A DNA stretch of 64,000 nt from Caldilineaceae bacterium. GTDB taxonomy: Bacteria > Chloroflexota > Anaerolineae > Caldilineales > Caldilineaceae. The DNA lies in NCBI GenBank assembly GCA_020634815.1, contig JACKBA010000005.1:124001-188000 (forward strand), written 5' to 3'. The position numbers and the translations under genes are program-made. The notes under the pieces are model-generated. The model did no database searches. It was not told the DNA's origin and saw nothing but the letters and a program-made list of their open reading frames with translations. Shown here piece after piece: positions 26,495 through 35,614 of this stretch. How positions within the stretch are numbered: position 1 is the first letter of the stretch; each line of letters starts with the position of its first letter.

Positions 26495-28332
26495 CCGCTG
26501 CGGTGCCGGAACCCACTCGTTCTGCAGCGCCGCAGGCCATGAGTGAGCAGCATACCGTGACACTCGAGTCCATCCAGAAGCGTGATGTGTGGCGCTTCTG
26601 GATGCTTGTCTTTGGCTTTGGCGCCCTGGCGATCCTGGTCGTCGTGCCTCTGTTTGTGCACCAGATCATCCAGTACGGGCAGGCGCGGCCGCCCGGACAG
26701 GCCCACCAGGGCGAATCGCCGCGCGGCAACATCGTCGATCGCAACGGAGCGCTCCTGGCGGCCGATCGCTTCTCCTACGAGGTTTCGGCGACGCCATCCT
26801 ATTTCCGGTCTGAAGAGGAACGCATGGAGGCTGCCCGCCTGTTGGAGGAACTGGCCGGCATCCCTGCTGCTGAGACATTCAACCTGCTCAGCACCTATGC
26901 CGACCTCAAGTTTGTACGCCTTGCGCCTGCAATCAGTCTGGAAGCGGGCCGGCGCATTCTGGAAGAGCAGGCTATCCTGGCCGAAGAATCGGGCGTTCAC
27001 CCATTGCTCAACGTCACGCTGACGCCGACGCCACAGCGCTACTATCCGGAGCGCGCGGTCGGCGCGCAGGTGGTCGGCTCGTTGGCGATCCTGGGCGATG
27101 CCGCGTGGACGCAGGGCGTCAGCGGTATTGAAGACTATTACGATCAGTATTTGCGGAAGCGCGATGGCGTCGGGCTGACGGGCCGCTCCTTCAGCAAGCT
27201 GTCGGAACTGCCGGCCGATGTTCGACGCTTTCTGCCCTCGGTGGCGGGCAAGGATCTCATCCTGACGCTGGATCGCAACGTGCAATGGATCGCCGAAGAG
27301 GAGTTGCAGTGGGCGCTTACGCAGTTTCGCGCCCAGTCCGGCACCATCATCGTGATGGATCCCAGGACCGGCGAGATCCTGGCAATGGCCAACTCACCGA
27401 CATTCGATCCCAACGATCTGTCCAAGGCGGACATGGCCGCCGTGCAGAATACTGCAATCAGCGCGCAGTACGAGCCGGGCTCGGTCTTCAAGATGATCAC
27501 GGCCGCCGCTGCGCTCGATTCCGGCGTCGTCACGCCGACACAGACGCTGACCGATACCGGTTCGATTGCCGTCGGCCAGCGCGTGATTCTGAACAGCGAC
27601 CGCGTGGCTCACGGCGTGGTGGATATGACCGAGGCGCTGGCGCGCTCGCTGAATGTGATTACGGCGCAGTGGGCGCTGATGCTTGGGCAGAAACAGTTCT
27701 ACCAGTATCTGGAGCGCTTCGGCTTCGGGCAGGTAACCGAGGTCGACCTGGCTGATGAGGTCTACGGTCTGATCAAGCGGCCGGGGACGCTGGACTGGAG
27801 TTTGTCCGACCTCGGTACGAACAGCTTTGGCCAGGGGCTGGCGGTGACGCCGATCCAGATGGCCAACGCCATCGCGTCGATTGCCAACGGCGGCAAGCTG
27901 ATGCGGCCCTACATCGTCAAGGCGCGCGTCTTGGATGGCCAGGTCCAGTTCACCGAGCCCACCGTGCTGGGCACGACGATCCGGCCGGAGACGGCCAAGG
28001 CGTTGACCGACATCCTGGTCGACATCGTGACCGACGGCAATTCGGCGGCGGCGGTGCCCGGCTATCGCATTGCCGGCAAGAGCGGTACCGCACAGATTCC
28101 GACCGAAGAGGGTTACACCGAGGATGAAACCATCGTGACCTTCGCCGGTTATGCGCCTGCCGACGACCCACGCTTCGTGATTCTGGTCAAGCTGGACCGG
28201 CCGGATCCGAACATCAGCCGGTGGGCGAGCTATACGGCTGCTCCGGCGTTCTCGCGTGTGGCGCGGCGACTTTTCTACTATTACAACATCCCGCCCGACC
28301 AAGTGCGGTTGGGCCAGGTAGCGTCGAACTAG
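26491..28332 (+). CDS. ftsI: peptidoglycan transpeptidase FtsI (class B penicillin-binding protein)
   Basis: A 613-residue septal transpeptidase. One membrane helix near residues 38-60 is followed by the dimerisation domain (RGNIVDRNGALLAA). The catalytic domain has S331-V-F-K334 in EPGSVFKM, S386-L-N388 and K530-S-G. These are the SxxK, SxN and KS/TG motifs of an active enzyme. No PASTA domain is present. ATG 26491 overlaps the ftsL stop (ATGA) with AGGGAG 11 nt upstream; an ATG at 26482 is too close to that site. murF follows directly with no murE between them. Confidence 0.93.
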   Translation: MTAAVPEPTRSAAPQAMSEQHTVTLESIQKRDVWRFWMLVFGFGALAILVVVPLFVHQIIQYGQARPPGQAHQGESPRGNIVDRNGALLAADRFSYEVSATPSYFRSEEERMEAARLLEELAGIPAAETFNLLSTYADLKFVRLAPAISLEAGRRILEEQAILAEESGVHPLLNVTLTPTPQRYYPERAVGAQVVGSLAILGDAAWTQGVSGIEDYYDQYLRKRDGVGLTGRSFSKLSELPADVRRFLPSVAGKDLILTLDRNVQWIAEEELQWALTQFRAQSGTIIVMDPRTGEILAMANSPTFDPNDLSKADMAAVQNTAISAQYEPGSVFKMITAAAALDSGVVTPTQTLTDTGSIAVGQRVILNSDRVAHGVVDMTEALARSLNVITAQWALMLGQKQFYQYLERFGFGQVTEVDLADEVYGLIKRPGTLDWSLSDLGTNSFGQGLAVTPIQMANAIASIANGGKLMRPYIVKARVLDGQVQFTEPTVLGTTIRPETAKALTDILVDIVTDGNSAAAVPGYRIAGKSGTAQIPTEEGYTEDETIVTFAGYAPADDPRFVILVKLDRPDPNISRWASYTAAPAFSRVARRLFYYYNIPPDQVRLGQVASN

Positions 28333-28348
28333 ACTCTGCGAGCGATTT

Positions 28349-29929
28349 GTGGCTGAACGACCTTACACGACGACTGCGATTACGCAACATACCCTGTGGA
28401 CTGCGCTGACCGGCGATATCCCGCCCATGGCGCTTCCGGCGACGCCCATCGCCCACGCTGCGCTGGACAGCCGCGATGTTCGCCAGGGTGACCTGTTCGT
28501 CGCACTGGTCGGGGCGAACACCGACGGTCATGCGTACCTGGGTGCCGCCCTGGCAAACGGCGCGCAGGCGATCATCGCCGAGGAGCACGGGCGCGCGGCG
28601 GCACGCGCGGCCGGCGCCGCCATCGTCGACTGCACGCGCGGGCGCTGGGCCATCTCCGCCGAGTTGCCGCAGGAGTACCAGCCCGGCGCGCCGATTGCCT
28701 ACATCGTGGACGAGAGCGTGCAGGCGCTGCAAAAGGTCGGCGCTTTTCAGCGCGCGCATCGCACCGACCCGGCCCTGCGCGTCATCGGGATCACGGGCAG
28801 CGTCGGCAAGACCAGCACCAAGGAACTGACGGCCAACGTCATGCGCCGCCGCTTTGTGACCCATGCCTCGCCTGGCAATCTGAACAGCGAGCAGGGGCTG
28901 CCGCTGGCGCTGCTCGGCTTGAATCACAGCCACCAACGCACCGTGCTGGAGATGGGCATGTACGGCCTGGGCGAGATCGATCGCCTCTGCCTGCTGGCGC
29001 GCCCGCACGTCGGCATCGTCACCAACGTGGGGCCGAGCCACCTGAGCCGCCTGGGCACCATCGAGCGCATCGCCGAGGCCAAATCCGAGCTGGTGCGGGC
29101 GCTGCCGGATGCCGACAGCGGCGGCGTGGCGATCTTGAACTGGGACGACGAGCGCGTGCGCGCCATGGCCTCACTCACCGGGGCGCGCATCATTCGTTAC
29201 GGACTGACGCCCGACGCCGATCTGTGGGTGGACGAAATTCAGGGCATGGGGATGGAAGGCATTCGCTTCCGCTTCCACTACCACCGGCCGAATTCGCAGA
29301 AGGTCGACTCGATTCACGTAAAGATCCCGCTGCTGGGGCGCCACAGCGTTCACACGGCTCTCTGTGCGGCAGCCGCCGGCCTGGCCGAAGGGCTGGGCTG
29401 GGAGGAGATCGTTCCGGGCTTGCAGGCGCAGGCCGGCCAACTGCGTCTTGTGGCGGTGCGGGGCATCAACGGCAGCACCATCATCGACGATACCTACAAC
29501 GCCAGCCCGGTGAGCACCATCGCCGCGCTGAACCTGCTAGCCGACATCGAGCCGAAGGCACGCGGGCGGAGGGTGGCGGTGCTGGGCGACATGCGCGAAC
29601 TGGGCAGCTACGAGGACGAGGCGCACAAGATCGTCGGGCGCCGTGCGGCCGATGTCGTCGAATTGCTGATCACGGTTGGGCGCCTGGGCAGCGCAATTGC
29701 CGATGAGGCGCGCGGCGCCGGGTTTGCGCCGGAGATGGTGCACAGCCTGGCGTCGCACGAGGAAGCGGTGGACTTGCTGCGGCAGATCATCCATGGCGAC
29801 GACCTGGTGCTCGTCAAGGGCAGCCGCGCCGTGGGGATGGACACGATCGTGGCCGAAATCACGGTGGATGCAGCCGGCATGGAAATGGGGGGTGACGCGC
29901 AAGAGCACCAGGTGGCAGGAGCCGGCTGA
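28349..29929 (+). CDS. murF: UDP-N-acetylmuramoyl-tripeptide--D-alanyl-D-alanine ligase
   Basis: A 526-residue Mur ligase that adds D-Ala-D-Ala to UDP-MurNAc-tripeptide. The N-terminal domain has DSRDVRQGDLFVALVGANTDGH. The ATP loop is GITGSVGKTSTKEL and the central domain has THASPGNLNSEQGLPLALLGL. The C-terminal domain has DDTYNASPVSTIAALNLLADI and AVLGDMRELG, diagnostic for MurF. It is longer than typical (450-480). The start is GTG 28349, 16 bp after ftsI. Its TGA overlaps the mraY ATG. Confidence 0.95.
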   Translation: MAERPYTTTAITQHTLWTALTGDIPPMALPATPIAHAALDSRDVRQGDLFVALVGANTDGHAYLGAALANGAQAIIAEEHGRAAARAAGAAIVDCTRGRWAISAELPQEYQPGAPIAYIVDESVQALQKVGAFQRAHRTDPALRVIGITGSVGKTSTKELTANVMRRRFVTHASPGNLNSEQGLPLALLGLNHSHQRTVLEMGMYGLGEIDRLCLLARPHVGIVTNVGPSHLSRLGTIERIAEAKSELVRALPDADSGGVAILNWDDERVRAMASLTGARIIRYGLTPDADLWVDEIQGMGMEGIRFRFHYHRPNSQKVDSIHVKIPLLGRHSVHTALCAAAAGLAEGLGWEEIVPGLQAQAGQLRLVAVRGINGSTIIDDTYNASPVSTIAALNLLADIEPKARGRRVAVLGDMRELGSYEDEAHKIVGRRAADVVELLITVGRLGSAIADEARGAGFAPEMVHSLASHEEAVDLLRQIIHGDDLVLVKGSRAVGMDTIVAEITVDAAGMEMGGDAQEHQVAGAG

Positions 29930-30957
29930 TGGATAACCCACTCGAACCAGGCATGGCGTATGCCCTGGCCCTGGGCGCCGTCAGCTTTTTCTTTGCAGCC
30001 GTGTGGGGTCGCCCGCTCATTGGCTTTCTGCGGCGCAAAGGGATCGGCAAGCAGATACGCATCGATCAGCCCGGCAGCCACCAGTTCAAGACCGGGACGC
30101 CGACGATGGGCGGCATGCTTTTTGTGGTGCCGGTGCTCGTCATTACGGGCATGTTGAACTTTGTCGACCTGCTGGGTATGAACGCCATTGGCCAGAGCAC
30201 GTTGCTGCTCTTCTTCTGCCTGGGCTCGCACGCCTTGCTCGGCGCCGTGGACGATTGGCAGGGTATCAAGGGCATCCGCGGCAAGGGCGAGGGCATGAGC
30301 CCGCGCATGAAGAGTTCGTTCCAGGTGATCTTTGCATCGATCATTGCGGCGATTCTCTATTTTGGCCCGCCGCAGTGGGATTACGTGGGCGTGCCGGGCT
30401 TCAAGGATTTCTTTCGCATCGGGCCGCTGATTCTGCCGGTGACAGTCTTTCTGCTGGTCTGGTGCAGCAATGCGGTCAATTTGACCGACGGCCTGGACAG
30501 CCTGGCGGGAAGCACGAGCCTGATCTCCTTTGCCTGCTACGGCACCATCGCCTACATGCAGGATCAGGTGTACCTGGCGATTTTCTGTTTCACGCTGGCG
30601 GGGGCGCTGTTGGGCTTTCTCTGGTACAACGCCTACCCGGCCCAGCTCTTTATGGGCGACACCGGCAGCCTGGCGCTGGGTGCAACGCTGGCGCTCGTCT
30701 CGATCATGACTGGGCAGTGGCTGCTGCTGCCAATGATCGGCCTGGTCTTTGCGGCCGAGACGATTAGCGTCATGTTGCAGGTGGGCTATTTCAAATTGAC
30801 CCGGCGCATGTACGGGGAAGGCCGGCGCCTTTTCAAGATGTCGCCGCTTCACCACCACTTCGAATTACTGGGGTGGAGCGAGATGCAGGTGAAGGAACGC
30901 TTCTTCATTGCATCGGTGCTGGCCGGGATGTTGGGGGTTGCGTTGGCTTTGATCTAG
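29929..30957 (+). CDS. mraY: phospho-N-acetylmuramoyl-pentapeptide transferase
   Basis: A 342-residue polytopic enzyme that makes lipid I from UDP-MurNAc-pentapeptide and undecaprenyl phosphate. It has about ten membrane helices. Diagnostic motifs are KTGTPTMGGMLF, the Asp-rich NAVNLTDGLDSLAGS, LFMGDTGSLALGA and the C-terminal FKMSPLHHHFELLGWSE with the catalytic histidines. The ATG overlaps the murF stop (ATGG/TGATG), so translation is coupled. murD starts 8 bp after the stop. Confidence 0.95.
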   Translation: MDNPLEPGMAYALALGAVSFFFAAVWGRPLIGFLRRKGIGKQIRIDQPGSHQFKTGTPTMGGMLFVVPVLVITGMLNFVDLLGMNAIGQSTLLLFFCLGSHALLGAVDDWQGIKGIRGKGEGMSPRMKSSFQVIFASIIAAILYFGPPQWDYVGVPGFKDFFRIGPLILPVTVFLLVWCSNAVNLTDGLDSLAGSTSLISFACYGTIAYMQDQVYLAIFCFTLAGALLGFLWYNAYPAQLFMGDTGSLALGATLALVSIMTGQWLLLPMIGLVFAAETISVMLQVGYFKLTRRMYGEGRRLFKMSPLHHHFELLGWSEMQVKERFFIASVLAGMLGVALALI

Positions 30958-30965
30958 GTGGATTG

Positions 30966-32522
30966 ATGGGCAACGAGTGGTCCGGACGCAATATCGTGAT
31001 TCTGGGGCTGGCCCGCCAGGGGTCAGCTTTGGCGCGCTATTTCGTCGGGCTTGGCGCCCGCGTCACGGTGAGCGACGCAGCCCCGGCTGAGCGGCTCGAG
31101 CGCGAGATCGCACACCTGGGCGACCTGCCCGTGACGCTGGCCCTGGGCGGCCATCCGCTCACGCTGCTCGACGGCTGCGACCTGCTCTGCCTGAGCGGCG
31201 GCGTGCCGGCCGACCTGCCCATCGTGCAGGAGGCCGTGCGCCAGGGCATCCCGCTGAGCAACGATAGCCTGCTGACGTTCCAGGAAATGCGGCGGCGCGG
31301 ACTTGGCCCGGTTATCGCCATCACGGGGAGCAGCGGCAAGACGACGACGACCACGCTGGTCGGCAAGATGTTGGAGGCCAGTGGGGTGCGCGTGCACGTG
31401 GGCGGCAACATCGGCACGCCGTTCATCGACCGGTTGGATACGATCATGCCGGGCGAGCGGATCGTGCTCGAACTGAGCAGCTTTCAACTGGAGTTGTTCG
31501 ATTCACAGCGGGCGTGGGGAGCGATCGACGGCATTGGCCCCGACGTTGCGGCCATCCTGAACATCACGCCCAATCACCTGGATCGGCATGCGGGCATGGC
31601 CGCCTATGCCGACGCCAAGTTCAACTTGCTGCGCTGTCTGCCTCAAGGCGCCACCATCGTGCTGAGCGCCGAGGACCCTGTGACCAGGAGAGTGGCGAGC
31701 GGCGAGTGGCGAGGAAGTGACCCTCCTCTACCGTCCGACTGGGCGATGGACGCCCTGCTCGAGGAGGTTGGGTCGCTTGTAGCCGGACGGCACTCGCCGC
31801 TCGCCCTCTTTCATCGCCGCCACCGGGTCGAACCAGGCGCCTGGGGCGACGGGGAGTGGTTGTACTACGGCGATGCGCCGATCTGTCGCCGCGCGGAACT
31901 GAAGCTGCGCGGCGAGCACAACGTAAGCAACATGCTGGCCGCCGCGGCGATCAGCGGGGCGGCGGGCGCGACGGTGGCGGGCATGGCGGAGGTGGCGCGC
32001 AGCTTTGCCGGCGTGCCGCATCGCCTGGAAGTGGTGGAGGACGCATTCGGCGTGCAGTGGATCAACGACAGCATCGCTACGTCGCCGGAGCGGGCCATGG
32101 CCGGGCTGCGCAGTTTCGCCGCCGACCAGGCGCTGATCCTGCTCGCCGGCGGCAAGGATAAGAACCTGCCCTGGGAAGAGTTCGCCGACGAAGTGCTGGC
32201 CCGGGTCGATTACCTGATTGGTTTTGGACAGGCCGGTGCGATGATCGTGCGCAAGGTGCAGGAGCAGGCGGAATTCCGCCGGAGCACCGCACCCAGCACC
32301 GCCGTCGTCAACCGGCTCGATGAAGCTGTCGACCTGGCGGCGCGGGCTGCAGCGCCGGGTACGGTCGTCCTGCTGTCGCCGGGCGGCACGAGCTACGACG
32401 CCTATCGGGATTTTGAGGAACGCGGCGAGCATTTTCGCCGCCTGGTGCGCGAGCGCAACGCCCGCAGTGCCCTGTCCAGCGCAGAGCCGGGCGCAGTGCG
32501 CATCGCCGAGGAGCCGTCATGA
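30966..32522 (+). CDS. murD: UDP-N-acetylmuramoylalanine--D-glutamate ligase, with an insertion
   Basis: A 518-residue Mur ligase adding D-Glu to UDP-MurNAc-L-Ala. Motifs: N-terminal IVILGLARQGSALARYF, ATP loop AITGSSGKTTTTTLVGKML, LNITPNHLDRH, LRGEHNVSNMLAAAAI, INDSIATSPERAMAGLRSF and LLAGGKDKNLPW. It exceeds the usual 440-470 residues. About 35-40 extra residues after EDPVTRR (positions 31688-31812) coincide with a palindromic DNA element, so the insertion looks repeat-derived but in frame. ATG 30966 begins the conserved N-terminus. Its TGA overlaps the ftsW ATG. Confidence 0.93.
   Translation: MGNEWSGRNIVILGLARQGSALARYFVGLGARVTVSDAAPAERLEREIAHLGDLPVTLALGGHPLTLLDGCDLLCLSGGVPADLPIVQEAVRQGIPLSNDSLLTFQEMRRRGLGPVIAITGSSGKTTTTTLVGKMLEASGVRVHVGGNIGTPFIDRLDTIMPGERIVLELSSFQLELFDSQRAWGAIDGIGPDVAAILNITPNHLDRHAGMAAYADAKFNLLRCLPQGATIVLSAEDPVTRRVASGEWRGSDPPLPSDWAMDALLEEVGSLVAGRHSPLALFHRRHRVEPGAWGDGEWLYYGDAPICRRAELKLRGEHNVSNMLAAAAISGAAGATVAGMAEVARSFAGVPHRLEVVEDAFGVQWINDSIATSPERAMAGLRSFAADQALILLAGGKDKNLPWEEFADEVLARVDYLIGFGQAGAMIVRKVQEQAEFRRSTAPSTAVVNRLDEAVDLAARAAAPGTVVLLSPGGTSYDAYRDFEERGEHFRRLVRERNARSALSSAEPGAVRIAEEPS
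31688..31812. repeat. palindromic (MITE-like) element inside murD
   Basis: Outer arms GGCGAGCGGCGAGTG (31694-31708) and CACTCGCCGCTCGCC (31791-31805) are exact complements. Inner arms AAGTGACCC (31715-31723) / GGGTCGCTT (31770-31778) and CCTCCTC/GAGGAGG are near complements. The element of about 125 bp carries no stop in the murD frame and adds a segment absent from other MurD proteins as I know them. Confidence 0.65.
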
Positions 32523-33838
32523 CCGTCGAGCGCAGCAAAGCAAAAGCAAAGGGCCGCTACGACTGGGGATTGCTCTCTGTGGTCTCCATCCTGCTGAGCC
32601 TGGGCGTCGTCATGGTTTTTTCGGCCAGCTACCCGCGCGGGATGGAAGGCTTCGGCGATCCGTATTACTTTGTCTTCCGCCAGGTCGTGTGGCTGGTCAT
32701 CGGCGTTGCAGCCCTGATCGTCACCGCCCGAATCCCGTACACGCTGTGGGATCGCTGGAGCATTCCCATCATGGGCGTGGCGCTGCTGTCGCTGTTGGCG
32801 GTCATCATCATCGGCGCCGAGCGCTTTGGCGCCACGCGCACCTATTACAACGGCAGCATCCAGCCGAGCGAGCCGGCCAAGATCGCGATCATCGTCTATG
32901 TGAGTGCGTGGCTGACCAGCAAAGGACGTCGCATTCGCGATGCCAGGGCGGGGCTGCTGCCCTTTGGCGTGCTCATGGGCATCGTGGCGGTCCTCATCGT
33001 CTTGCAGCCGGAGATTAGCACCGCCGTCTTGATCGTGGCCACGGCGGCGATCATGCTCTTCGTGGCCGGCGCCGACATGAAACAGTTGGCGCTGGTCGGC
33101 GTTATCGCCACGGGGACCTTCCTGATGGTCATTCAGTACAGTTCCTATGCCGGGGATCGCATCCAGCGCTACCTTGACTCCATGGGCAACCCGCTGGCCA
33201 GCGACGAATGGCAGGTCAGCCAGGGCGTGCAGGCGCTCATGCGTGGCGGGTTCTTCGGCACCGGGCTGGGCAACGGACAGGCGCAGCAGACCGGCTACCT
33301 GCCTGTCAGTTGGAGCGACAACATCTACGGCGTCATCGGTGAAGAGCTGGGACTGCTGGGCGCGCTCTTTGTGATATTGCTCTTTGCGCTGCTGGCCTGG
33401 CGCGGTCTGCGCATCGCGCTGCGCTCGCCCGACAACTTCGGCATGTTGCTGGCCACCGGCATCACGACGATCCTGATCTTGCAGGCGCTGCTCAATACGG
33501 CGGTCATCGTTGCTGCCGCACCGCCCACCGGCGTGACGTTGCCGTTTGTCAGCTATGGTGGCAGTTCGTTGGTGGCGTCGCTGGCCGGTATCGGCATCCT
33601 GCTCAGCATCAGCCGCTTCAGCGTGGAATCGACTGCACGCGCGCCGCAGCTAGGAAGGTACTCGTATGAACGTGTTGATCTCAGGCGGGGGGACGGGCGG
33701 TCACGTGTATCCCGCACTGGCCGTCGTAGCGCAGCTCGCGCAGGCAGCTACCAGTCGACCACCCCGCGCCACCCCAGCGTTGGCGATGGGCGCGTCCGCG
33801 GCAGTTCCAACCGCTCCAAGGGCGGCGGCAGTCCATGA
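32519..33838 (+). CDS. ftsW: peptidoglycan glycosyltransferase FtsW
   Basis: A 439-residue SEDS-family polymerase that works with FtsI at the septum. About ten membrane helices are visible, with conserved blocks QPSEPAKIAIIVYV, LIVLQPEISTAVLI and the C-terminal PFVSYGGSSLVASLAGIGIL. The ATG overlaps the murD stop (ATGA). After the last helix (about residue 375) there is an unusual tail of about 60 residues rich in Arg, Ser and Gly. The final 173 nt of the gene overlap the start of murG in another frame, so most of this tail is encoded on DNA that also encodes MurG. Confidence 0.93.
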   Translation: MTVERSKAKAKGRYDWGLLSVVSILLSLGVVMVFSASYPRGMEGFGDPYYFVFRQVVWLVIGVAALIVTARIPYTLWDRWSIPIMGVALLSLLAVIIIGAERFGATRTYYNGSIQPSEPAKIAIIVYVSAWLTSKGRRIRDARAGLLPFGVLMGIVAVLIVLQPEISTAVLIVATAAIMLFVAGADMKQLALVGVIATGTFLMVIQYSSYAGDRIQRYLDSMGNPLASDEWQVSQGVQALMRGGFFGTGLGNGQAQQTGYLPVSWSDNIYGVIGEELGLLGALFVILLFALLAWRGLRIALRSPDNFGMLLATGITTILILQALLNTAVIVAAAPPTGVTLPFVSYGGSSLVASLAGIGILLSISRFSVESTARAPQLGRYSYERVDLRRGDGRSRVSRTGRRSAARAGSYQSTTPRHPSVGDGRVRGSSNRSKGGGSP

Positions 33839-34943
33839 GGATCTTGCCGGCAGCAGCCCGGCCGCCGTCGACCTGCTGTGGGTTGGCAGCCACGACGGCA
33901 TGGAGAAGGGCCTGGTCGAGCGCGCCGGGATCGCCTTTGCCGGGATCAGCACGGGCCAACTGCGTGTCGCCAACCCGGTCAAGGTGGCGCGCAACGTGGG
34001 GCGCATGTCGGCCGGTGTGCGCCAGAGCCTGGCCATCGTCGAACGCTTCCGGCCGGATGTCTGTTTTGTGACGGGTGGCTATGTGTGCGGGCCGGTGGTT
34101 GTGGCGTGTGCCATGCGCAAGGTGCCGGTGCTGATCTATCTGCCGGACATGTCGCCGGGCTACGCGATTCGCTGGCTGAGCAAACTGGCGACCCGGGTGG
34201 CGGTCAGTTTTCCCGAAGCGGCGGGCTGGTTTGGCGGCCTGGCGCCGGCCGGCAAGGCAGTGGTGACCGGCTACCCGGTGCGCAGCGAGTTGGTGGCGGC
34301 CGCGCAGGATCGCCGGCAGGCGCGGCAGAGGCTGGCGGCAGAGCTGTCGCTGGATCTGACCGAGCCGGATGGTACGGCACTGCCGCTGTTGTTGGTGTGG
34401 GGCGGTTCGAGCGGGGCGCGCGTGATCAACCAGGCGACCTGGGCGAGCCTGCCGGAGTTGCTGCCGGCGGCGCAGGTGCTCCATGTCGTGGGCACGCGCG
34501 ACTGGCCGCTTTTCGAGGTATGGCAGGCCGAGCACCCGCTGCCGGACGCGTTGCAGCGGCGCTACCATCCGGTGGCCTACCTGCACGAGGCGATGCCGCT
34601 GGCGCTGGCCGCCGCCGACCTGTCGGTGGCACGGGCGGGGGCGAGCACGCTGGGCGAGTTCCCGGTGACGCACCTGCCGTCGATCCTGGCGCCGCTGGCC
34701 AGCGTCAACCAGATGGACAACGCCCGTGTGCTGGCGGACCACGGCGGCGCCGTGATTGTCGAGGATGAGGAGCTGGCCGCAAAGCTTGCACCGACGGCAC
34801 TGGCGCTGCTCACCGACGGCGAACGGCGCCGGCAGATGGAAGCGGCGCTGGCGGCGCTGGCGAAACCGGATGCGGCGCTGCGCATCGCCCAGGAGATTGT
34901 GACGTTGGCTTCGGGCCAGAAGAGTGACGACAAGCAACGATGA
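33666..34943 (+). CDS. murG: lipid II synthase MurG (GlcNAc transferase)
   Basis: A 425-residue GT28 enzyme that adds GlcNAc to lipid I on the cytoplasmic membrane face. The N-terminal loop MNVLISGGGTGGHVYPALAV fixes the start at ATG 33666, with AGGAAGG just upstream. C-terminal motifs include LVWGGSSGARVINQ and ADLSVARAGASTLGEFPVTHLPSILAPLA. Between the first helix (LAQ, about residue 28) and DLLWVGS (about 70) lies an Ala/Pro-rich stretch of about 42 residues not found in other MurGs that I know. This stretch is the region overlapped by the ftsW tail (33666-33838). The stop overlaps the next ATG. Confidence 0.93.
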   Translation: MNVLISGGGTGGHVYPALAVVAQLAQAATSRPPRATPALAMGASAAVPTAPRAAAVHEDLAGSSPAAVDLLWVGSHDGMEKGLVERAGIAFAGISTGQLRVANPVKVARNVGRMSAGVRQSLAIVERFRPDVCFVTGGYVCGPVVVACAMRKVPVLIYLPDMSPGYAIRWLSKLATRVAVSFPEAAGWFGGLAPAGKAVVTGYPVRSELVAAAQDRRQARQRLAAELSLDLTEPDGTALPLLLVWGGSSGARVINQATWASLPELLPAAQVLHVVGTRDWPLFEVWQAEHPLPDALQRRYHPVAYLHEAMPLALAAADLSVARAGASTLGEFPVTHLPSILAPLASVNQMDNARVLADHGGAVIVEDEELAAKLAPTALALLTDGERRRQMEAALAALAKPDAALRIAQEIVTLASGQKSDDKQR

Positions 34944-35593
34944 CGACGGAAACACAGATACTCATCGCTTTTGCGCTCTATCTGATTTTCTTTGGCTGGC
35001 TGGGCTATCGCCGCGGTGTCTGGCCGGAATTGACGCTGTTCCTCGTGACGGTCGTGAGTTGGGTGTTGCTCCAGGAGCGCGGCTCTATCGTCGTGCGCAT
35101 GACGAACTTCTTTGGCAAGTTCCTGGTGCTCATCCGCTCTGGTGGGTTGACAGGCAGCACCGAGGATGCGCTGCAAGCAGTCTCCGAGGCGCCCAATGTG
35201 ATCACCGACGAGAATCAGTACGGCTTCCTGTTTCTCGTGTGGGCAGTCATCGTGTTGTTCACGTTTATCCTGACGACCAACACGAAGATCGTACGGCGTG
35301 GCAAGCACAAATTCGCTGCTGTGCTCTTGGGGTTGGCCAATGGCCTGGTTTTTGCGGCGCTCCTGCTCCCGGTACTGGGGCAGGTGCTTACGACAATTCC
35401 GGCTCAGCAGGCCGAGGCGGCGCCGCTCAACGCCCTAACCGTGCTCGTCACTGAGTTGTGGCAGGTATTCGTACGGACGATCCAGAACGTATGGCAGTGG
35501 GTGCAGCCGGTGCCGCCATCCGTCTGGCTGATCATTATTACGTTACTGCTGGTGCTGATTGCCTGGCCCGTGCGCCGGAGCGCAAAGCGCTAG
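34940..35593 (+). CDS. CvpA-like polytopic membrane protein
   Basis: A 217-residue membrane protein with about four or five hydrophobic segments. Its opening, with LIFFGWLGYRRGVWPELTLFL, resembles the first helix of CvpA (colicin V production protein) family members, where Gly-Xaa-Xaa-(Arg/Lys)-Gly precedes a conserved Glu. The match is weak. The ATG overlaps the murG stop (ATGA), and a second protein with a similar opening follows 21 bp later. Placement inside the dcw cluster suggests an envelope or division role, but no function can be assigned. Confidence 0.6.
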   Translation: MTTETQILIAFALYLIFFGWLGYRRGVWPELTLFLVTVVSWVLLQERGSIVVRMTNFFGKFLVLIRSGGLTGSTEDALQAVSEAPNVITDENQYGFLFLVWAVIVLFTFILTTNTKIVRRGKHKFAAVLLGLANGLVFAALLLPVLGQVLTTIPAQQAEAAPLNALTVLVTELWQVFVRTIQNVWQWVQPVPPSVWLIIITLLLVLIAWPVRRSAKR

Positions 35594-35614
35594 AAACCTG
35601 GGGAAGCGTCGCTC

